Both the position numbers and the translations under genes were made by a program. Below, in pieces: positions 1 through 12,929 of a DNA stretch of 64,000 nucleotides. The notes below the pieces were generated by a model. It saw only the letters and a program-made list of their open reading frames with translations. It had not been told where the DNA came from and did not search any database. Numbering within the stretch: the first letter of the stretch is position 1; every line of letters begins with the position of its first letter. Source of the DNA: Telopea speciosissima (lineage: Eukaryota; Streptophyta; Magnoliopsida; Proteales; Proteaceae). The stretch covers positions 12,769,501 through 12,833,500 of the forward strand of contig NC_057916.1 of the NCBI RefSeq assembly GCF_018873765.1. The letters are read 5' to 3'.

Positions 1-935
1 ATTAAGAATTGAGAACGAAGACTGATTCAACTTGATCAAAATCGAACCAAACCAACCGATTGATAACCCTACGAAGGAGAGTCAGCTCTTCCCATATATG
101 TGATATGTAGATTTTAATACTTATCACACTTGTGAGTGCCATTCGGCAAACACGTGGCCTAATTTAAATACATATATTTGGCAATTAATATTTCGTTTCT
201 ATTACCCTCTTGAGGTGGGAACCCATCTATTTTTTTGCTTGTAAATTGATTTGGTAAGATAGATTATTATGGAGGTACAAATGGAGCCACCTATGTTAAC
301 AAACTCAGAAGAATTGTGCTTTTTAAATTTAACACACAAAAATGATGCCAAAAATATGTATTGAAATTTTGAAAAATTGTTTTTCTGACACTTTATTAGC
401 ATAATTAAAGGATAGACGATTTGATCATTTTAATCAACGAATATATGAAGTTAAAATGAATGTATAAGGTGCAAATTTATCACATCTGTAGCTGAAATTA
501 GGATGTTGAGATGGATGAGTGGTAAAATTAAAAAAGATAAAATAAAGAATGAACAAATCAGAGTTAATTTAGGAATAGCTCCGATACATGGTAAGTTGCG
601 AGAAAATCGTTTGAGCTGGTTTGGACATGTATAATGGAGGCTTTTGATTGCTCCAGCAGGGAAGGGTGATTTATTTAGATTGAGAGAAATTAAAGAGTCA
701 CAGTAGACCCAAATTGATTCTAAGAGAAGTGATGTAAGAAAATAAATGCATAGCTTAGGACTCATAACAAGTAAGACTTTGAATAGAGCCGATTGTAAAA
801 CCAGGATCCATATAACCGAACCCATTTAGTTGAGGAAGATGTGTAAAGTTTTGTTGAGTTGTAATCACCACATCATTCTATGTATCCTTCCCAAGTCCCA
901 AACATGTGATACACTCTGGCAAAAATCTACGGTCA
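1..935. other. Gene-free AT-rich intergenic DNA
   Basis: No reading frame here resembles a known protein. The longest open frames are short, low-complexity and lack coding character. Nothing repeat-like was clearly bounded. Confidence 0.6.
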
Positions 936-1042
936 TGTACCAGGGCTTGTAGAGTGGTTTGGCGCAATGGTAAGTTGACACATTGTCTTAGATGAAAGAG
1001 CTCAAGACTCACCATTTGTTAAATCATAGTTTTTTTTTTTTT
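936..1042 (+). repeat. Possible tRNA-derived SINE fragment
   Basis: The segment carries a pol III A-box-like TGGCGCAATGG (about 958-972), then about 40 bases later a weak B-box-like stretch (GCTCAAGACTC), and ends in a T-run. The A-box and spacing resemble the better SINE at 27.8 kb on the other strand. The B box is poor and no flanking target duplication was identified, so this is a weak call. Confidence 0.35.
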
Positions 1043-2408
1043 CCTGCCTTTCTTGATGCCCCTTTGACATCACAACTCAAAAGAGTTTTTAAGTTGAAAA
1101 ATCAACTTGATCATGTGATCGTTGCTTAACAAGGGGAAAGGGGAAGCATATTCCTGGCCATAAGGTCATTCAAAGAAAGAAATTTGATAAAGACCAAGTT
1201 TCCCTTCAACCATAGACTTTGATCCTTAGATTAGATTGAGAAAGAGTATTTTCGGTTTCATATAATAGGGTTGGGAGCTAATGATGACTTCAAAATTCAA
1301 TTACATTGTCACCTCGCCAACGGTGAAGGAAAACTTAATCTAGTAAAGCATAATTAAATTACAAATTAATCAAATAGCAAATAATCATCAAGTCAAGTTG
1401 AATTTTTATTTAAATTGACTATGACGTATTTTTTTTTTTATCTAATTAGATGATTCCTCATGATGCAAGTGTGGGGGATTCTCTCACGCTACACCAATGG
1501 CGACACAGAGAACGATATCATGCATATGAGATCCACATGGTCAAGAGAAGAACAAAATAATAATAAAAGACCCATATGAGAGAGCAATAGTGCACAAGCG
1601 ACGTGGGGATTAAGATTAAACTAGAATTGACACACTTTTTGTTTTTGGAGAAAAGTTCTCTACAGAGGAGTGTAACGATCATGCATAGACACAAATGGGG
1701 TGAAATGGCCGCTCCGTCCCCATGATACCAACGCGCTCTCTCGGTGACCCCAAGTGCAGGGCCACGTTCCCCACAGAGAATGCAGGCCCATTTTTTTGTT
1801 ATATTGAAAGAAATGAATTTAGGCAAATTTCACAAAATCTATAGGAAAATCATTCATGATAAACCAAAAGCAGGTCAACCAGCTACTCCTTTGCTTTTGT
1901 TTGTCCAATTAAGCAAATGTAACCTATCATGAAAATCACAATGGTGGGGCCGTTGGGGCAAGTCTTTTCTACACTATTACCAAATCCAACTGGCCCAATC
2001 TAAACATGAGAGAGAGTGCCAAGAAGGTACTATATAGCATTACAAGCATGCAATTCAACTCACGGCCAAATTCTTACTTTGTCGTGGGACCCACAATTGC
2101 AAGATATATCTACTTGGAATTTTTTTATTTGGTAAACATATAGCAATGAATCAAATACAGTATAGTTTTGGCTTTTTGGATCGAATCCAATGTAGACTAA
2201 AGAAAAAAGAGATGTTTATAACCAATGGCACAAGACACTTTAAAAACGTCAAAAAGCGAACCATTTTTTTTTGGTAAATGTGCCACATAGTATCTAACCA
2301 TTTTTTTTTTAAATCTTCTAGAATGGATTCGCTTTCCACCGTGCCTAATTGCATTTCTTCCGGTGTAGTTCCATGACACGCTAGGTTTCTTATTGATAAT
2401 GCAGGCAT
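1043..2408. other. Intergenic DNA with MITE-like GC-rich patch
   Basis: About 1640-1790 is a more GC-rich block with partly inverted ends (AGTTCTCT near 1653, AGAGAATGC near 1777). This motif recurs in other MITE-like blocks of the window (26.25-26.39 kb, 28.64-28.80 kb, 62.60-62.75 kb). No gene is visible. Confidence 0.4.
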
Positions 2409-2421
2409 GGTCTGAAGAATC

Positions 2422-2445
2422 TTCACCAAAAAAAAAAAAAAAAAA
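2422..2445 (+). mobile_element. LINE micro-insertion (24 bp)
   Basis: TTCACC plus an A-run of about 18 sits between two copies of a 13-bp direct repeat (GGTCTGAAGAATC at 2409-2421 and GGTCTGGAGAATC at 2446-2458, 12/13 identical). The A-run next to a direct repeat is the signature of target-primed reverse transcription. TTCACC is also the 3' terminus of the LINE-like fragment at 49.3 kb. Confidence 0.7.
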
Positions 2446-4139
2446 GGTCTGGAGAATCGGGATTGAATCGCTGGTTGCAGTGGATTCGGATCAAAATCAT
2501 ATGATTTCATTTCTGATCAATTTATACTTTAGTTCTAACTAGGGTTCATGACGATTCCGGCTGAATCAGAAAGAATCAACAGAGATTGACTTCATTGCCG
2601 ATTCCACTTGCTTGAACCATGAGTGCAAGGACCTCATGTAAAATGATGAATCAAGACCAATTAATTTATGGATCTAGTCGTACCATCTCTCAACCCCCCC
2701 CTCCCCCAAAAAAATCCTACCTTAATATAGTAAAAAAATTATAAATAATGCAGAATATTTTATGAAAGCGGGTTCTCTGTCGGGCAGTGTAGCTCATGCA
2801 TCAACACAGGGTCAATCACAGTGGGATGAGGTGGTCATTTTGCCTACATTGTGTCTGGGCCTGTTTCCAAGCACGTGGCATGTCAACAAAACAAGAGAGG
2901 CCCTAATTCAATTGTATAATCCATTTTTAATTTCAAAGTTTCCTTGGCTCGAGACCTCCTGATGAGCATGGGTATGAAACACACCATAGCTGACCAACAA
3001 CGCTAAGCAGTTGTTGTTTATTCACCATTTTTATTCTCTTTGTAGTTTATTTTGACACTTGATGGAGACAATTTGAACTCAAAATTGACACATAAGTAAA
3101 GGAACACGGGTTATCTATTTTTAAAATATGGGAGCCCACCTAATCTACCATGTGGTAGATGTGGCTCTGAAGCTAGAATTCAAGGTTTTAGGTATCAGTA
3201 TTGGTATCAGATCGATCATCTCAATCGATTTGTATCGATATTGACTATAACAGATACCAATACATTATTGATATGAATCAACCAATATGATACAAACATT
3301 CATTTTTTATTGGTATCAGATCGGTCTCAACCCCTCCCATTCGATCCCCGCCATGGCTGCCTCCTTGGCACCCAATAAACTAATCTGGCTCCTTGTGAGC
3401 ATTATAGCTCCCCAAAAAAAAAATTTTATATAAACCAAATGCCAAGGGTGTGATCCAACCTACTTTGATCAATGCAGCCCTTCTCAATTATAATGAAATT
3501 ATAGTTAATTTGTAGGGGAGCTTACAAGAACAGTAAATTTCCTTCATCAATGAAATAAAAAGGTTTCTAAGATTACTTTACATTACATAAATCGAGTTTC
3601 CCTTCACCCCCAACCAAGAGCAAACCTGTTAAAAAAAAGGCAAGATCTATTCATACGGTTGGACGAAGGAAAGGTAATTGGATCTTCTTAATGGTGGCAT
3701 TCATTAATTTTACAGTCCAATCATAATATCAAATCAACTTAGACGAAGAGATTTTTTGCTTCATCTAGTGTGATGGAAAACTTTCTTCTAAAATAATAAT
3801 AATAAAAGAATCTGTGAAAATTGCACTCTTGTAGCATGGAAAAGTTTTTCCCACCAAACATTTATTCGTAAATAGAGAATATGGTAGGAGAAACACTCTT
3901 GTAGTATGGAAAAGTTCTTCCCACCAAACATATATTTGTAAATAGAGAAGCTTGAATGGTGGGAGAAAAGCCTCTATCATTCTTAATACAAAGAAGAAAA
4001 AAATAAAGAATCTTTTTTGATTGGCAACGGTTCATATTGTCATTTTCTATAACTAAATGCATGAGATTGTCTTTTAAATTTGCCAAATGGCAAAGTAAAC
4101 AATGGAGGAAGCTACTCTTAAAGATATATAGATTGAATT

Positions 4140-4158
4140 TATTTTTTTTGGGTGAATT
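4140..4158 (-). mobile_element. LINE micro-insertion (19 bp)
   Basis: On the minus strand the insert reads AATTCACCC followed by an A-run. It is flanked by a perfect 14-bp direct repeat, ATATAGATTGAATT (4126-4139 and 4159-4172). Confidence 0.7.
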
Positions 4159-4949
4159 ATATAGATTGAATTAGATGAGTAGAAAAGCGAAGATCTTCTT
4201 GTAACCAAACTCGGTAGAAACAATATTGTAACGTTTTTTAGAGAATTTTTTTATTGTGGAGAAACGACCACTCTGCCCCTATGAAAAGTGGAAATCTCGC
4301 CTCCCATAATGCTTCATCGTGTGCTCGTATTGGCCCAGCAGACGCACAAGGGCCACACTCCCTTTATTTTTTTTTATATTTTGTAACTATGTAACACATA
4401 CTGCCATTTCACATGTCAATTCAAACAGAAGAAAATTAAAAGATCACATAGCCAAAAAACCCCTATCAAAACATGTTTTTTAGTAAGACTTAGATCAAGA
4501 TCTTATTTAGGCCAAACTAGAAAAAATGTTGGCAAAATTCTTTTTTAATTCAAATTATTAAAGCATGTTGACTTTTAGGCTCAAGCAATAATCTGGCAGG
4601 ATTAAGTGAATGATTGTCTCATAAATGACCACGACAGCCTCAGTTTTGTTGTTTACCAAAAAATACAAGGCATTTGGTATGTAGGTGATGGGATTTTCTT
4701 ATTGATATTCTCTAAGGTGTCAATAGATTTGTAATTTTATTTTTTTATTTCTTGTTTTAAATTTTTAGTATTAAAACTTATTTAATGTAGGTGTAAAAAA
4801 ATGGTTTTCAAAAAATTGAAAATCTTATTCAACATTTAATGCAGTTCCTATATAAAATGACAAATTTAGTCTCTTTGAAAAAATTACATTAAATGTTTTT
4901 AGGAATAAGATAATAGAAAATTGAATGAAGGTGTCAAATTCTAATACAT

Positions 4950-4970
4950 TTTTTTTTTCGTTTGGAGTTA
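4950..4970 (-). mobile_element. Poly(A) micro-insertion with variant 3' end (21 bp)
   Basis: On the minus strand the insert reads TAACTCCAAACG followed by A9. It lies between perfect 14-bp direct repeats AAATTCTAATACAT (4936-4949 and 4971-4984). The duplication is clear, but the terminus differs from the TACC/CACC type, so the source element may be different. Confidence 0.6.
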
Positions 4971-5606
4971 AAATTCTAATACATCTCTAGAGGGGTCATT
5001 TGCACACTCTCTTAGGTGATTATTATAACTATTAGAGTTTTGTTACCTCATAGTCTTACTTTTTAGCCCTACGAAAATTGAGAAAGCCTTTGCCACAATG
5101 CCAGACTGTGAAGGTTAGACCAATGGGAGAAGTATGATTGGTTTTGTTAGGCATAGGAAAGAGAATGTCAGAAATTATTAAACGGTGAGAAATTATGAGA
5201 GAGTTTCTTAGTGTCGGTCATAACATTATCATCCAAATATGATGGGGAGTGGACGTCAAAAGAGTTTCATTAATTGACAATGACAAAAAAGATACTTTAA
5301 ATACCAAGACAATTAGGTTTAAGACAAGCAAACCATTTAGAAGCAATCTTTGCATATTCTATCGGAGATAATCAAATTCTAGATTTCATACATCTCCATC
5401 AACATTCTCAGTGAAATTGCCTAACATGAAAATAAAAAAAAAGGAAAAGGATATGATTCAATCCAATTTCTTCAATAATTGTTTCCCAAGATTCTAAAAT
5501 CTGATGAAAAGGAAACTTATTGACAATAGATATTGTGAAGGTGTCCTAATCCTCTGGCGGGTACTAATCCACAAAGAAAAGATAGTTTGAAAAGGATTAA
5601 CTCTTT

Positions 5607-5628
5607 TTATTTTATTTTTTGGTAGAAA
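5607..5628 (-). mobile_element. LINE micro-insertion (22 bp)
   Basis: On the minus strand the insert is TTTCTACC followed by an A-rich tail. The 17-bp direct repeats AAAAGGATTAACTCTTT (5590-5606) and AAAAGGATAAACTCTTT (5629-5645) match at 16/17. Confidence 0.7.
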
Positions 5629-8383
5629 AAAAGGATAAACTCTTTGTCTTTGTTGTCATTTATTAAATAAGTAAATGTTTAAGCTTTTGAAGAAGAAGAA
5701 AAAGACACTTTACCTAAACCAACAAATGTTATAGACACCAACCCTATAAGTTAGCTAGGTACTACCTATTAGTGGATAGTCAAGAATCAACCTACACCCT
5801 TCTTTTGATAATGCAGATCACAGAGTACAGGTTCATGTGGTTGAGTTTCGGGCAGTGGTTTCCTATTAGGGGTGTCAACCGGTCAGGTTCGGTTGGGCTT
5901 AATCAATTCCCATCAATTTAAGAATCCACATCGTTTCCGCCCTTTTAGGTAATCAGGGCATATACATGTTTCTAATTACTCAATCGGTTATCCATTCTTT
6001 ATCAGGCTTTAATCTAGATAATGACTAATCAAAGTATAAACGTCCTTAAATGGGTAATAATCAGGTTAAATGTGCTTAAAAGGGCTAGTTGATTAATAAA
6101 GCTGAATGAGCTTAAAAGGGCTATAAACGGTTGATTAATGTCCGATCATAGAATTCAATTGGTCCCATTTGAGCCACTATTTTGCACAAAAAATGCCCAA
6201 TTATTAATCAATCGGTGCTTAAGTCCAATACATCTATTAATCAGTTTGGCCGATCTCAAGCTTCAACCGGTCAATCCAACTTTCGACACCCCAATGGGAG
6301 ACTTTAACTACAAGTATTAGAGGCTACAACTAAAGTGGGGAGGGGGATAAGAGGGAAAATAGTATGGATGTCAAGCATCCGATGGGGGGAATTTGAACCA
6401 ACGATCTCTCTCAAAGACTTAGGCCAATGCTCTATTGCACTGACAGCCACCACCACACCAAGAAGAGTTTCCCAATTTATGTTTTAAGTTGAAGCTCACA
6501 ATTATAGATTTGCAGTTAAACCAAATCATTTGAGTGCCCACCCCGGTCCATAGTTCCTGGTCCACCAACTGTTTGGGTTAGTTATTTTGGACATTGATCT
6601 GCAACATAGTCATTATAGGAACAATAATATAAGGAAAAAGCAGCTGATGGATCTCCCAAGGAGAATTCTTTCCACAACCTGTAACTTCTTTTCCCATGAA
6701 ACATGGTTAAGGGACCTAATTGATGATCTAGTTTTTGGGTGGGGAACCCTCTCCCATTTTCTAATTGCAACCATCAATCATGTGTGAAGTGTGAGCTATC
6801 TCATTTTAGGATAGTGTACCTCGAGGAGAGAAGTTGGGTATAACATTTTAAGGTGAAAGGTTTTATATATGGGCAAGGGATCGGCATGTTGGCAGCGTGT
6901 CTAGGTATCTATACACCGAGGAGACAAGGAAAACGAGAAGAGAATGTGTCAGACAAGAGGACAAGATAGTGTACAAGTACAACATTACAATCTTACCCTT
7001 AACCATTTGACCAGTTTCCCTTCACCGTGGGTGAATAACATCGTGTCTGGTTGTGTAAATTTTTGGATGTCTGTATTGAATCAGATGTAATATCCATAGA
7101 TGAGAGTATCTGTGGATTTAAAATTCTGACAAACGCACATAGGGGAACTAAGTGTGGATTGTATATGACAAACCGCAAACCAAACCCCACACCACCCCCC
7201 CCCCCTCTCATTTTTTTTTTTTTTTTTTTTTTTTTTTATTTTTAAAACCGGGCCCCTTTTGTTTTATTAGGTGATGAGTTATCACTATCACTCAACGCCT
7301 TTATGACTTTTAGCTTAGGCTGAACCCCTTGGAATAAGGCAGTGATGGTCTTTGAATCTGCTTTTGTGGGCTTATTCTCGGCCCGTTGAGGATGGGCCCT
7401 TTCAATTCTTAATTTTTTTTTCAATCGCCTATGAACTGAAGTTGGTGGATTTACTTATTTCGAAAATTTGATAATAAAAAGTTTTTTTGCAGGGTTTTAG
7501 TTTTATGGTATCGGTCGTCGACGAAACTAATAACAAACGTCCATATCGAGCCGTATAAGACTGAGACTGGATTAAAATGTTGCCCGGCTGATATACCTGA
7601 TTTGATACCAATTCCTAAAACCCTAATTTTTTTATTAGAAGAGATTCAAATATGGTGGTGCGAATTTTAATTTTACAGTATATTTGTTAATTATGATTGT
7701 TATGAATTAGAAGGGGGTGTTCGTACTAAAAATTTGTTCGCTAATGCACCTTGACACTCAGAATCGAGCCACCTTAATCCTTTTTTTTTTTTTTTTCTTT
7801 TCTTTTTCCTTCATATAACCCTTTGTTTTATTAAATATTCACACCAATGATGTAGATTCATGGGGAACTTAAGACCACAAATGACAAGAAGTCATTTTCA
7901 TCACATTAAAAAAGGAAGAAGAAAAGCCTTAGTGTATGGTGATATGCTCATGCCTTAGTTAGGAAAATTTTGATGTAACCAAGATTGGTTACAACAAAAC
8001 TGTAACTTTATTTTTTTTGTTTCTTGTCTTTATCCCAAACAGTTATTTTGGTGGGAAAAAAGGATTTTCAAAATAAATTGAAAATGACTTATCAATATAT
8101 AATTTTCAATAGCTATCATTGTCCATGTGAAATAACATGATTATTCCTACATTAAACAATCTTTGGCAGTAAGACACAATTTGTTAGTTCACCTATTTGG
8201 TGACAACAAGATGCACCCTTTAGAATTTATATAAACCAAGTTTGGGCAAGGCACATTGGTTAAAAATTGAAAAATAGTAAATGAAAGATGATATAAATCG
8301 TCTACAAATCTTATGAGACTAAAAATTGCATAAGATCAATCAAACACCTCTTACTATGCATAGTAAACATGTATGAAAAATTT

Positions 8384-8407
8384 TCTACCCAAAAAAAAAA
8401 ACAAAAA
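8384..8407 (+). mobile_element. LINE micro-insertion (24 bp)
   Basis: TCTACCC plus an A-rich tail interrupts a duplicated 14-15 bp site, ATGTATGAAAA(A)TTT (8369-8383 and 8408-8421). The terminus matches the LINE-like 3' end at 31.95 kb. Confidence 0.7.
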
Positions 8408-8421
8408 ATGTATGAAAATTT

Positions 8422-11410
8422 GGACCTAGGCCTTATTAATTAAGTAGGTTTTAATTCATCATACAATTATGCATTTTGGTATAAATTAAGTACCCTAAAT
8501 AGAAAAGATAGATTGTCAAAAGAAAAGGAAATAATTTATAAATATTCCTAGAGACAAAAAAGTGCCAGCCGGTAGCGCAGAGCATGCCACCCAGCACCCA
8601 GAAAAGGGGTGCACAAAATGACCATCGCACCCCCTGAAAAGATGGAAATGACTTGGGTTGCAACGGACATAGGGCGGCATGCGCATCTTTCCCATATTCT
8701 TATATGGAAACCTTATATGTAAAAGGCCATATGGTTATGTATAATCTCACAATGAATTTAAATTCTAATCATACAGTATATAGTACTACGAAAATGATTG
8801 TTATAATGATATATTCTTTTTTTTCAGATATGAAAGAAAGGTATCATGTAGAGGCAGATATTAGACCACCACAGTTGAGCTACTACAGAAACCGGAGGGA
8901 TTACAGAAGGCCAATCAATGCAATCTGCCTAAAAAGATGAGAAGTGGTCCGAGGTTAAAATGGAAGCCCTTCGAAGAGAGAATTAGTCTACAAGTCTTTA
9001 ACTACTTGCCCAATAAATGATGACCAAAATTCTTAACAAACTGAACAAATCAAATTCAAACAACTGCATGAACCAAATTCATAACATAATTTCAGCTCAA
9101 CATAAATTCAGTGATTTGAGATCCTGAGCATCACAAATCAATCACGGACTATGCAAATATATGCTGGATCATGTCTATGTACCCAGATTCACTAACCAAT
9201 GTATTAATCACTGCTAGTATTAAACCAAAATGACTAAATTTAGCTAATTAACTTTATCATTCAACCAATTGAACTCCTAACCTACAGTAAAGGTTTTTTT
9301 TTTTTTGGGGGGGGGGGGGGGGAGGGGGGAGGGGTTGAACTTGGAACAGTGGAACTCCAATGGCCACAAAGTGCCAAAAATTGAGGCCCTGTACAATTGA
9401 TAACAGCCACAAAGAGACACCAACCTGCTAGTTCATTCAGAGGGATTACCTTTTAAAATATGTGAAAGAAATCCATATGCACCATGGGCAGCCTCTGAAA
9501 ACCTAATATCAGACTAGCAAGAGCCACTTGTAGCTTAGCACCCCAATATCAACTGCTTTTTAGGAAATTCAAACAGGTATTAGCCAACATATAGATATGA
9601 TGTAAAAGTCATTGGCAGTTTAGAGTCCAACTTGATAGATAACCATAATGCTTCACTAAAGTTGAATCTCAACAAGTTTAAGCTTAAGATTTCAACTTGG
9701 ATGATTGTTGGGGAGTTGGAACTAGGAGATAAAGGCATACAACTCCCAATAATGCCAGAATCATATTACAAGACTCAAAATGATGTCTATGGGTTTTTCC
9801 TTTTTTCCTCTTTTTTTTTTTTTTTTTTTGGGGGGGGGGGGGGGGAGGGAAAGAGAGATGGTTAAAGCATTAAGAAATAAAAAAAAATTACAGATCTTTC
9901 GAAGCATAAAGCTTCCCATGTTATGCCCACTAATTTTTTGACAATCTTCTTTATCACATTAATTACTGAAGAATTTTAATGGTTAGAAGAAAAAAAAGAA
10001 AAACATATGTATCAAAGTAATCACAAGAATCCCATAGAAGTCCTCCAGAAAGAAAAGTGGCAACCAAAAGAACAAGACTTACAAACATATAAGCAGCAGA
10101 TACAAGTAGTAGCAAGATTTCAAGTCAGAAACAGTAGTATGTGAGGCCAAATAGGTAATAATAAGAAAAAGATGGGCTGCCCTTTGTTCATGTTGCAAAC
10201 CAACCATCTGGTCCATGAACTCCAGATGATACCTCTACCCACGTCTTAATGAAGTCAACAGTTCCACTTCTCTATCACCACTCACATTTAATGACTACCT
10301 TAATGGACAAAACCAGGATGCTCCTTGTCCATGTTGCATTTGCTTTGTAAACTCTACACAACTATCTTTTGACTTCTTAGTTTGTTTGGCAGAAAATGTT
10401 GCCGCAGTAGTGGAAAAAGATATCATATAGCCAAAGTTGTGTTCCTTGATTACACTCCACAATAACATTTCCAAAAACCCTTAAACAAAATGGAAAACAA
10501 GATCCTAACTACCACCAACATATGTCTCTAGTTAGAACACTAATACCAGTTGGCTTTTCCATTTGAGGGTGGAGTATGTGAGGCTTCTCTAGTATACTTT
10601 ATGAATTATGTGATTGAAGTATACAATGTATTGTGTAAATGTCAATAAATCTAAATTCATGTTGAGAATAAATGATATGTGAACACCAGGGCATGGAAAT
10701 CCAATGGACACACAACCAATTGAGGAAAAACAACCCCACTTCAAATAAATCTAAGACTACAGTTCAGTATTGTCAAATTGAAAATTAGGGTTAAGGCGAC
10801 AAATTCAGGTTTGATGAGAAATCGAAATTTGAGCTTTAACCTCCCCCCCCCCCCTACTCTCAGTCACTAGTTAAAAGGAATCACCAAAACAAAAATGAAG
10901 CTCCAAGACAAAAGGTTTGAAATGCAGGTACGTTCGTATGGATGTTTCATGGTGACTAGCTCAAGTTTATGGAACAATTTGGGCAGTTCTATACAATTAC
11001 AGTTATTCTTCTCTCTTCTTCTTTTTGGCAGGGGGAGGGGATTTGAAGCTATATGATCCAAGCAGGTTATAATTTGTAATTACATATTAGTTATTAACAT
11101 TCTCATTTCCCTTAAAAAAACATAAAATGTGTCAACTTGGAACAAAACAGAAAAATCAACATCTCAACCCATGCTTACAAATTCAATGATGTCAAAGAGG
11201 GAAAGCCTACAGCCACATCTAAAGTCTCAAATAGGTTTATGTTGACCCCATAACCAATGTCTGTGCACTAAATGTTCTTACCTTCTTGTAAGTTGATAAA
11301 AACAAGATATGCTGACTTCATGGCATTAACAAGGTCTCAACATGCACTTTAGAGAAAATCCACAAGGATAACGCAGAAATGTGTCAAGGCTAGACCAAAC
11401 ATTATGAGAA
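8422..11410. other. Gene-free intergenic DNA with T-run/G-run junctions
   Basis: No coding sequence was recognised. Two T-runs pass directly into G-runs: 9294-9306 into 9307-9322, and 9811-9829 into 9830-9845. A C-run lies near 10843-10853. Confidence 0.55.
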
Positions 11411-11651
11411 AAATGAAATCTGAAAAATCCAGATTATTGATCTCAGATGCAAGCAAGCTCAATAATAAAATGTGTGATCAGATCTGAGATGAAGGAGGCA
11501 ACTGTGTTTCTACGAGAAAAAATCAAATCGATGGAATGGGAGGGAAAAGAGAAGAGATTGATCTGCTTGGGAGGAAGAAGAGAAGATATTAGGTATGCGA
11601 TAGCACAACAGAACCAAAATTCTTAAAAAAAAAACTCATATCATCTCTAAT
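11411..11651 (-). repeat. 3' LTR of outer element, distal part
   Basis: The segment aligns base by base with 17321-17480 (shared AATCTGAAAAATCCAGATTA, then the shared GGGAGGGAAAAGAGA). The MITE inserted at 11652 and the gypsy-type element inserted at 12930 separate it from the rest of the LTR at 16331-16672. The final 8 bases are the target duplication of the MITE. Confidence 0.65.
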
Positions 11652-12913
11652 CATAGTACTAAAGCTCGCCGAAATTACCAAAATTTCGGTAATTTCGGTG
11701 AGGTTGAGACAAAATGCACCATCGAAATGGAAAAGACCATATTTCAGTCAAAATTTCGGCCAGTTGTGACATTTCGCCAAAATATCGGTCTACTGTTACA
11801 AAGCCGAATTATAAAAGGGCAGAAACTCGTAAGTCTCAGTCGAAATTTCGACCGAGACCTCACCAGAGTGTTCTTTTTGCTCCCATTTCGACTCCAAAAG
11901 TTGGTTTTTGCTATTTTGCGGTTCATTCTTCGAATTTTCATCGCATCAATGTCGGAAATGCTTGAGAAACACTGCATTGAAGCTTCTTCTCCGCTCCACA
12001 TATCTGAAGCCTTCTCCACTGTCCAAGGTAAAAGTTTTTTCTCCAAAAATGTTTTTTTTAAAAAAATTACGATCAATACATGTTGGTTGATGATGAATTT
12101 TATTATATGTAAGACACCGGAGCCCGATTTTCTCATACCCTAGATCGTCTTTTGTGGATGACATCTTCTCATACCCTGGCTACCCAACCCACCAGCCGTA
12201 CCTGCTGCCAGTGGCATCATATCGCAGTGGATCAGTGGGTAATCGTGGTTCTTCACAGTTTGGTGACCCATATCCTAAGATAGGTTACCTTCAGTATGTC
12301 GATGATGCAATTTAAATGGCAACTGTGGAGGATTATACTCGTTTCTTCTCTTAGACTAACATGTGGCATTCATATAGAGTACAATGCACGTCGACTCCAG
12401 CAGACCAAGAGTGGGGTCGATCTAGGAAGGCGCAACAATTATTTCTAGTAGACAGTTGTATTAGGATTTACGAAAGTGTCTGTGTATTGACTATTGTAAT
12501 CTTGTCTATGTACTTAGTTCTATGATTATGACTTTATGAGTTTAAAAGCTACCATTGACTTTATCTTTGTATGATTTACTTGTTTAAATTGCTTATTATG
12601 TCTTCTAGTACTTAGGCAATGTGTATTTAACTATTTATACAACTGGATCCGACCGTATACTGTTAATCAAGGGTGCAAATAAAAAACATCACTTTGAGTG
12701 ACTATTTTTGCAATATGAACAATATGTTCATATAGCTTAAAATAGGGTTTTCATGAAGTATCAGGCCTTAATTTGGCCTAAAACCCACCAAAATGACCTA
12801 CTAAAATTGGGCCTGAAAAATACCAAATTTCAGCAAAAACTCGCCGACATCTCAATATCTTGGCCATTTCGGTCAGGCAGAAATGGCCTGCCAAGACGAG
12901 ATTTTAAACTATG
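11652..12913 (+). mobile_element. hAT-like element with TCTCTAAT target duplication
   Basis: The ends are inverted: CATAGTACTAAAGCTCGCC at the left, and ACGAGATTTTAAACTATG at the right (CATAGTTTAAAATCTCGT on minus). A perfect 8-bp direct repeat, TCTCTAAT, flanks it (11644-11651 and 12914-12921), as expected for the hAT superfamily. Inside, about 12146-12313 stays open for more than 50 codons (motifs SYPGYPTHQPYL and QYVDDAI, then stop) without a start codon. This may be the C-terminal exon of a lost transposase or captured gene, but I do not recognise it. A TGGCATTCATAT segment near 12365 is shared with the 386-bp relative at 48.3 kb, which looks like a deletion derivative. Confidence 0.7.
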
Positions 12914-12929
12914 TCTCTAATTGATAAGG

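Larger units (their letters stand above)
2459..8368. other. Gene-free repeat-rich DNA
   Basis: No gene was recognised. The stretch contains the three micro-insertions listed separately, a block rich in TATCGGTATC-like repeats (3190-3330), short polypyrimidine and polypurine runs, and a C11 run followed by a T-run of about 26 (about 7193-7236). The open frames near these runs are low-complexity artefacts. Confidence 0.55.

Noticed and set aside
2151-2510. 119-aa minus-strand open frame
   Set aside because: Low-complexity F/K-rich sequence crossing the A-run of a micro-insertion; no domain recognised.
6375-6470. tRNA-like minus-strand sequence with GGTTCAAATTCC
   Set aside because: The T-arm resemblance is fair, but acceptor and D arms do not pair and no anticodon loop is convincing; perhaps a SINE relic.
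8653-8940. 95-aa plus-strand open frame
   Set aside because: No similarity to a known family, no splice partners, flanked by repeats.
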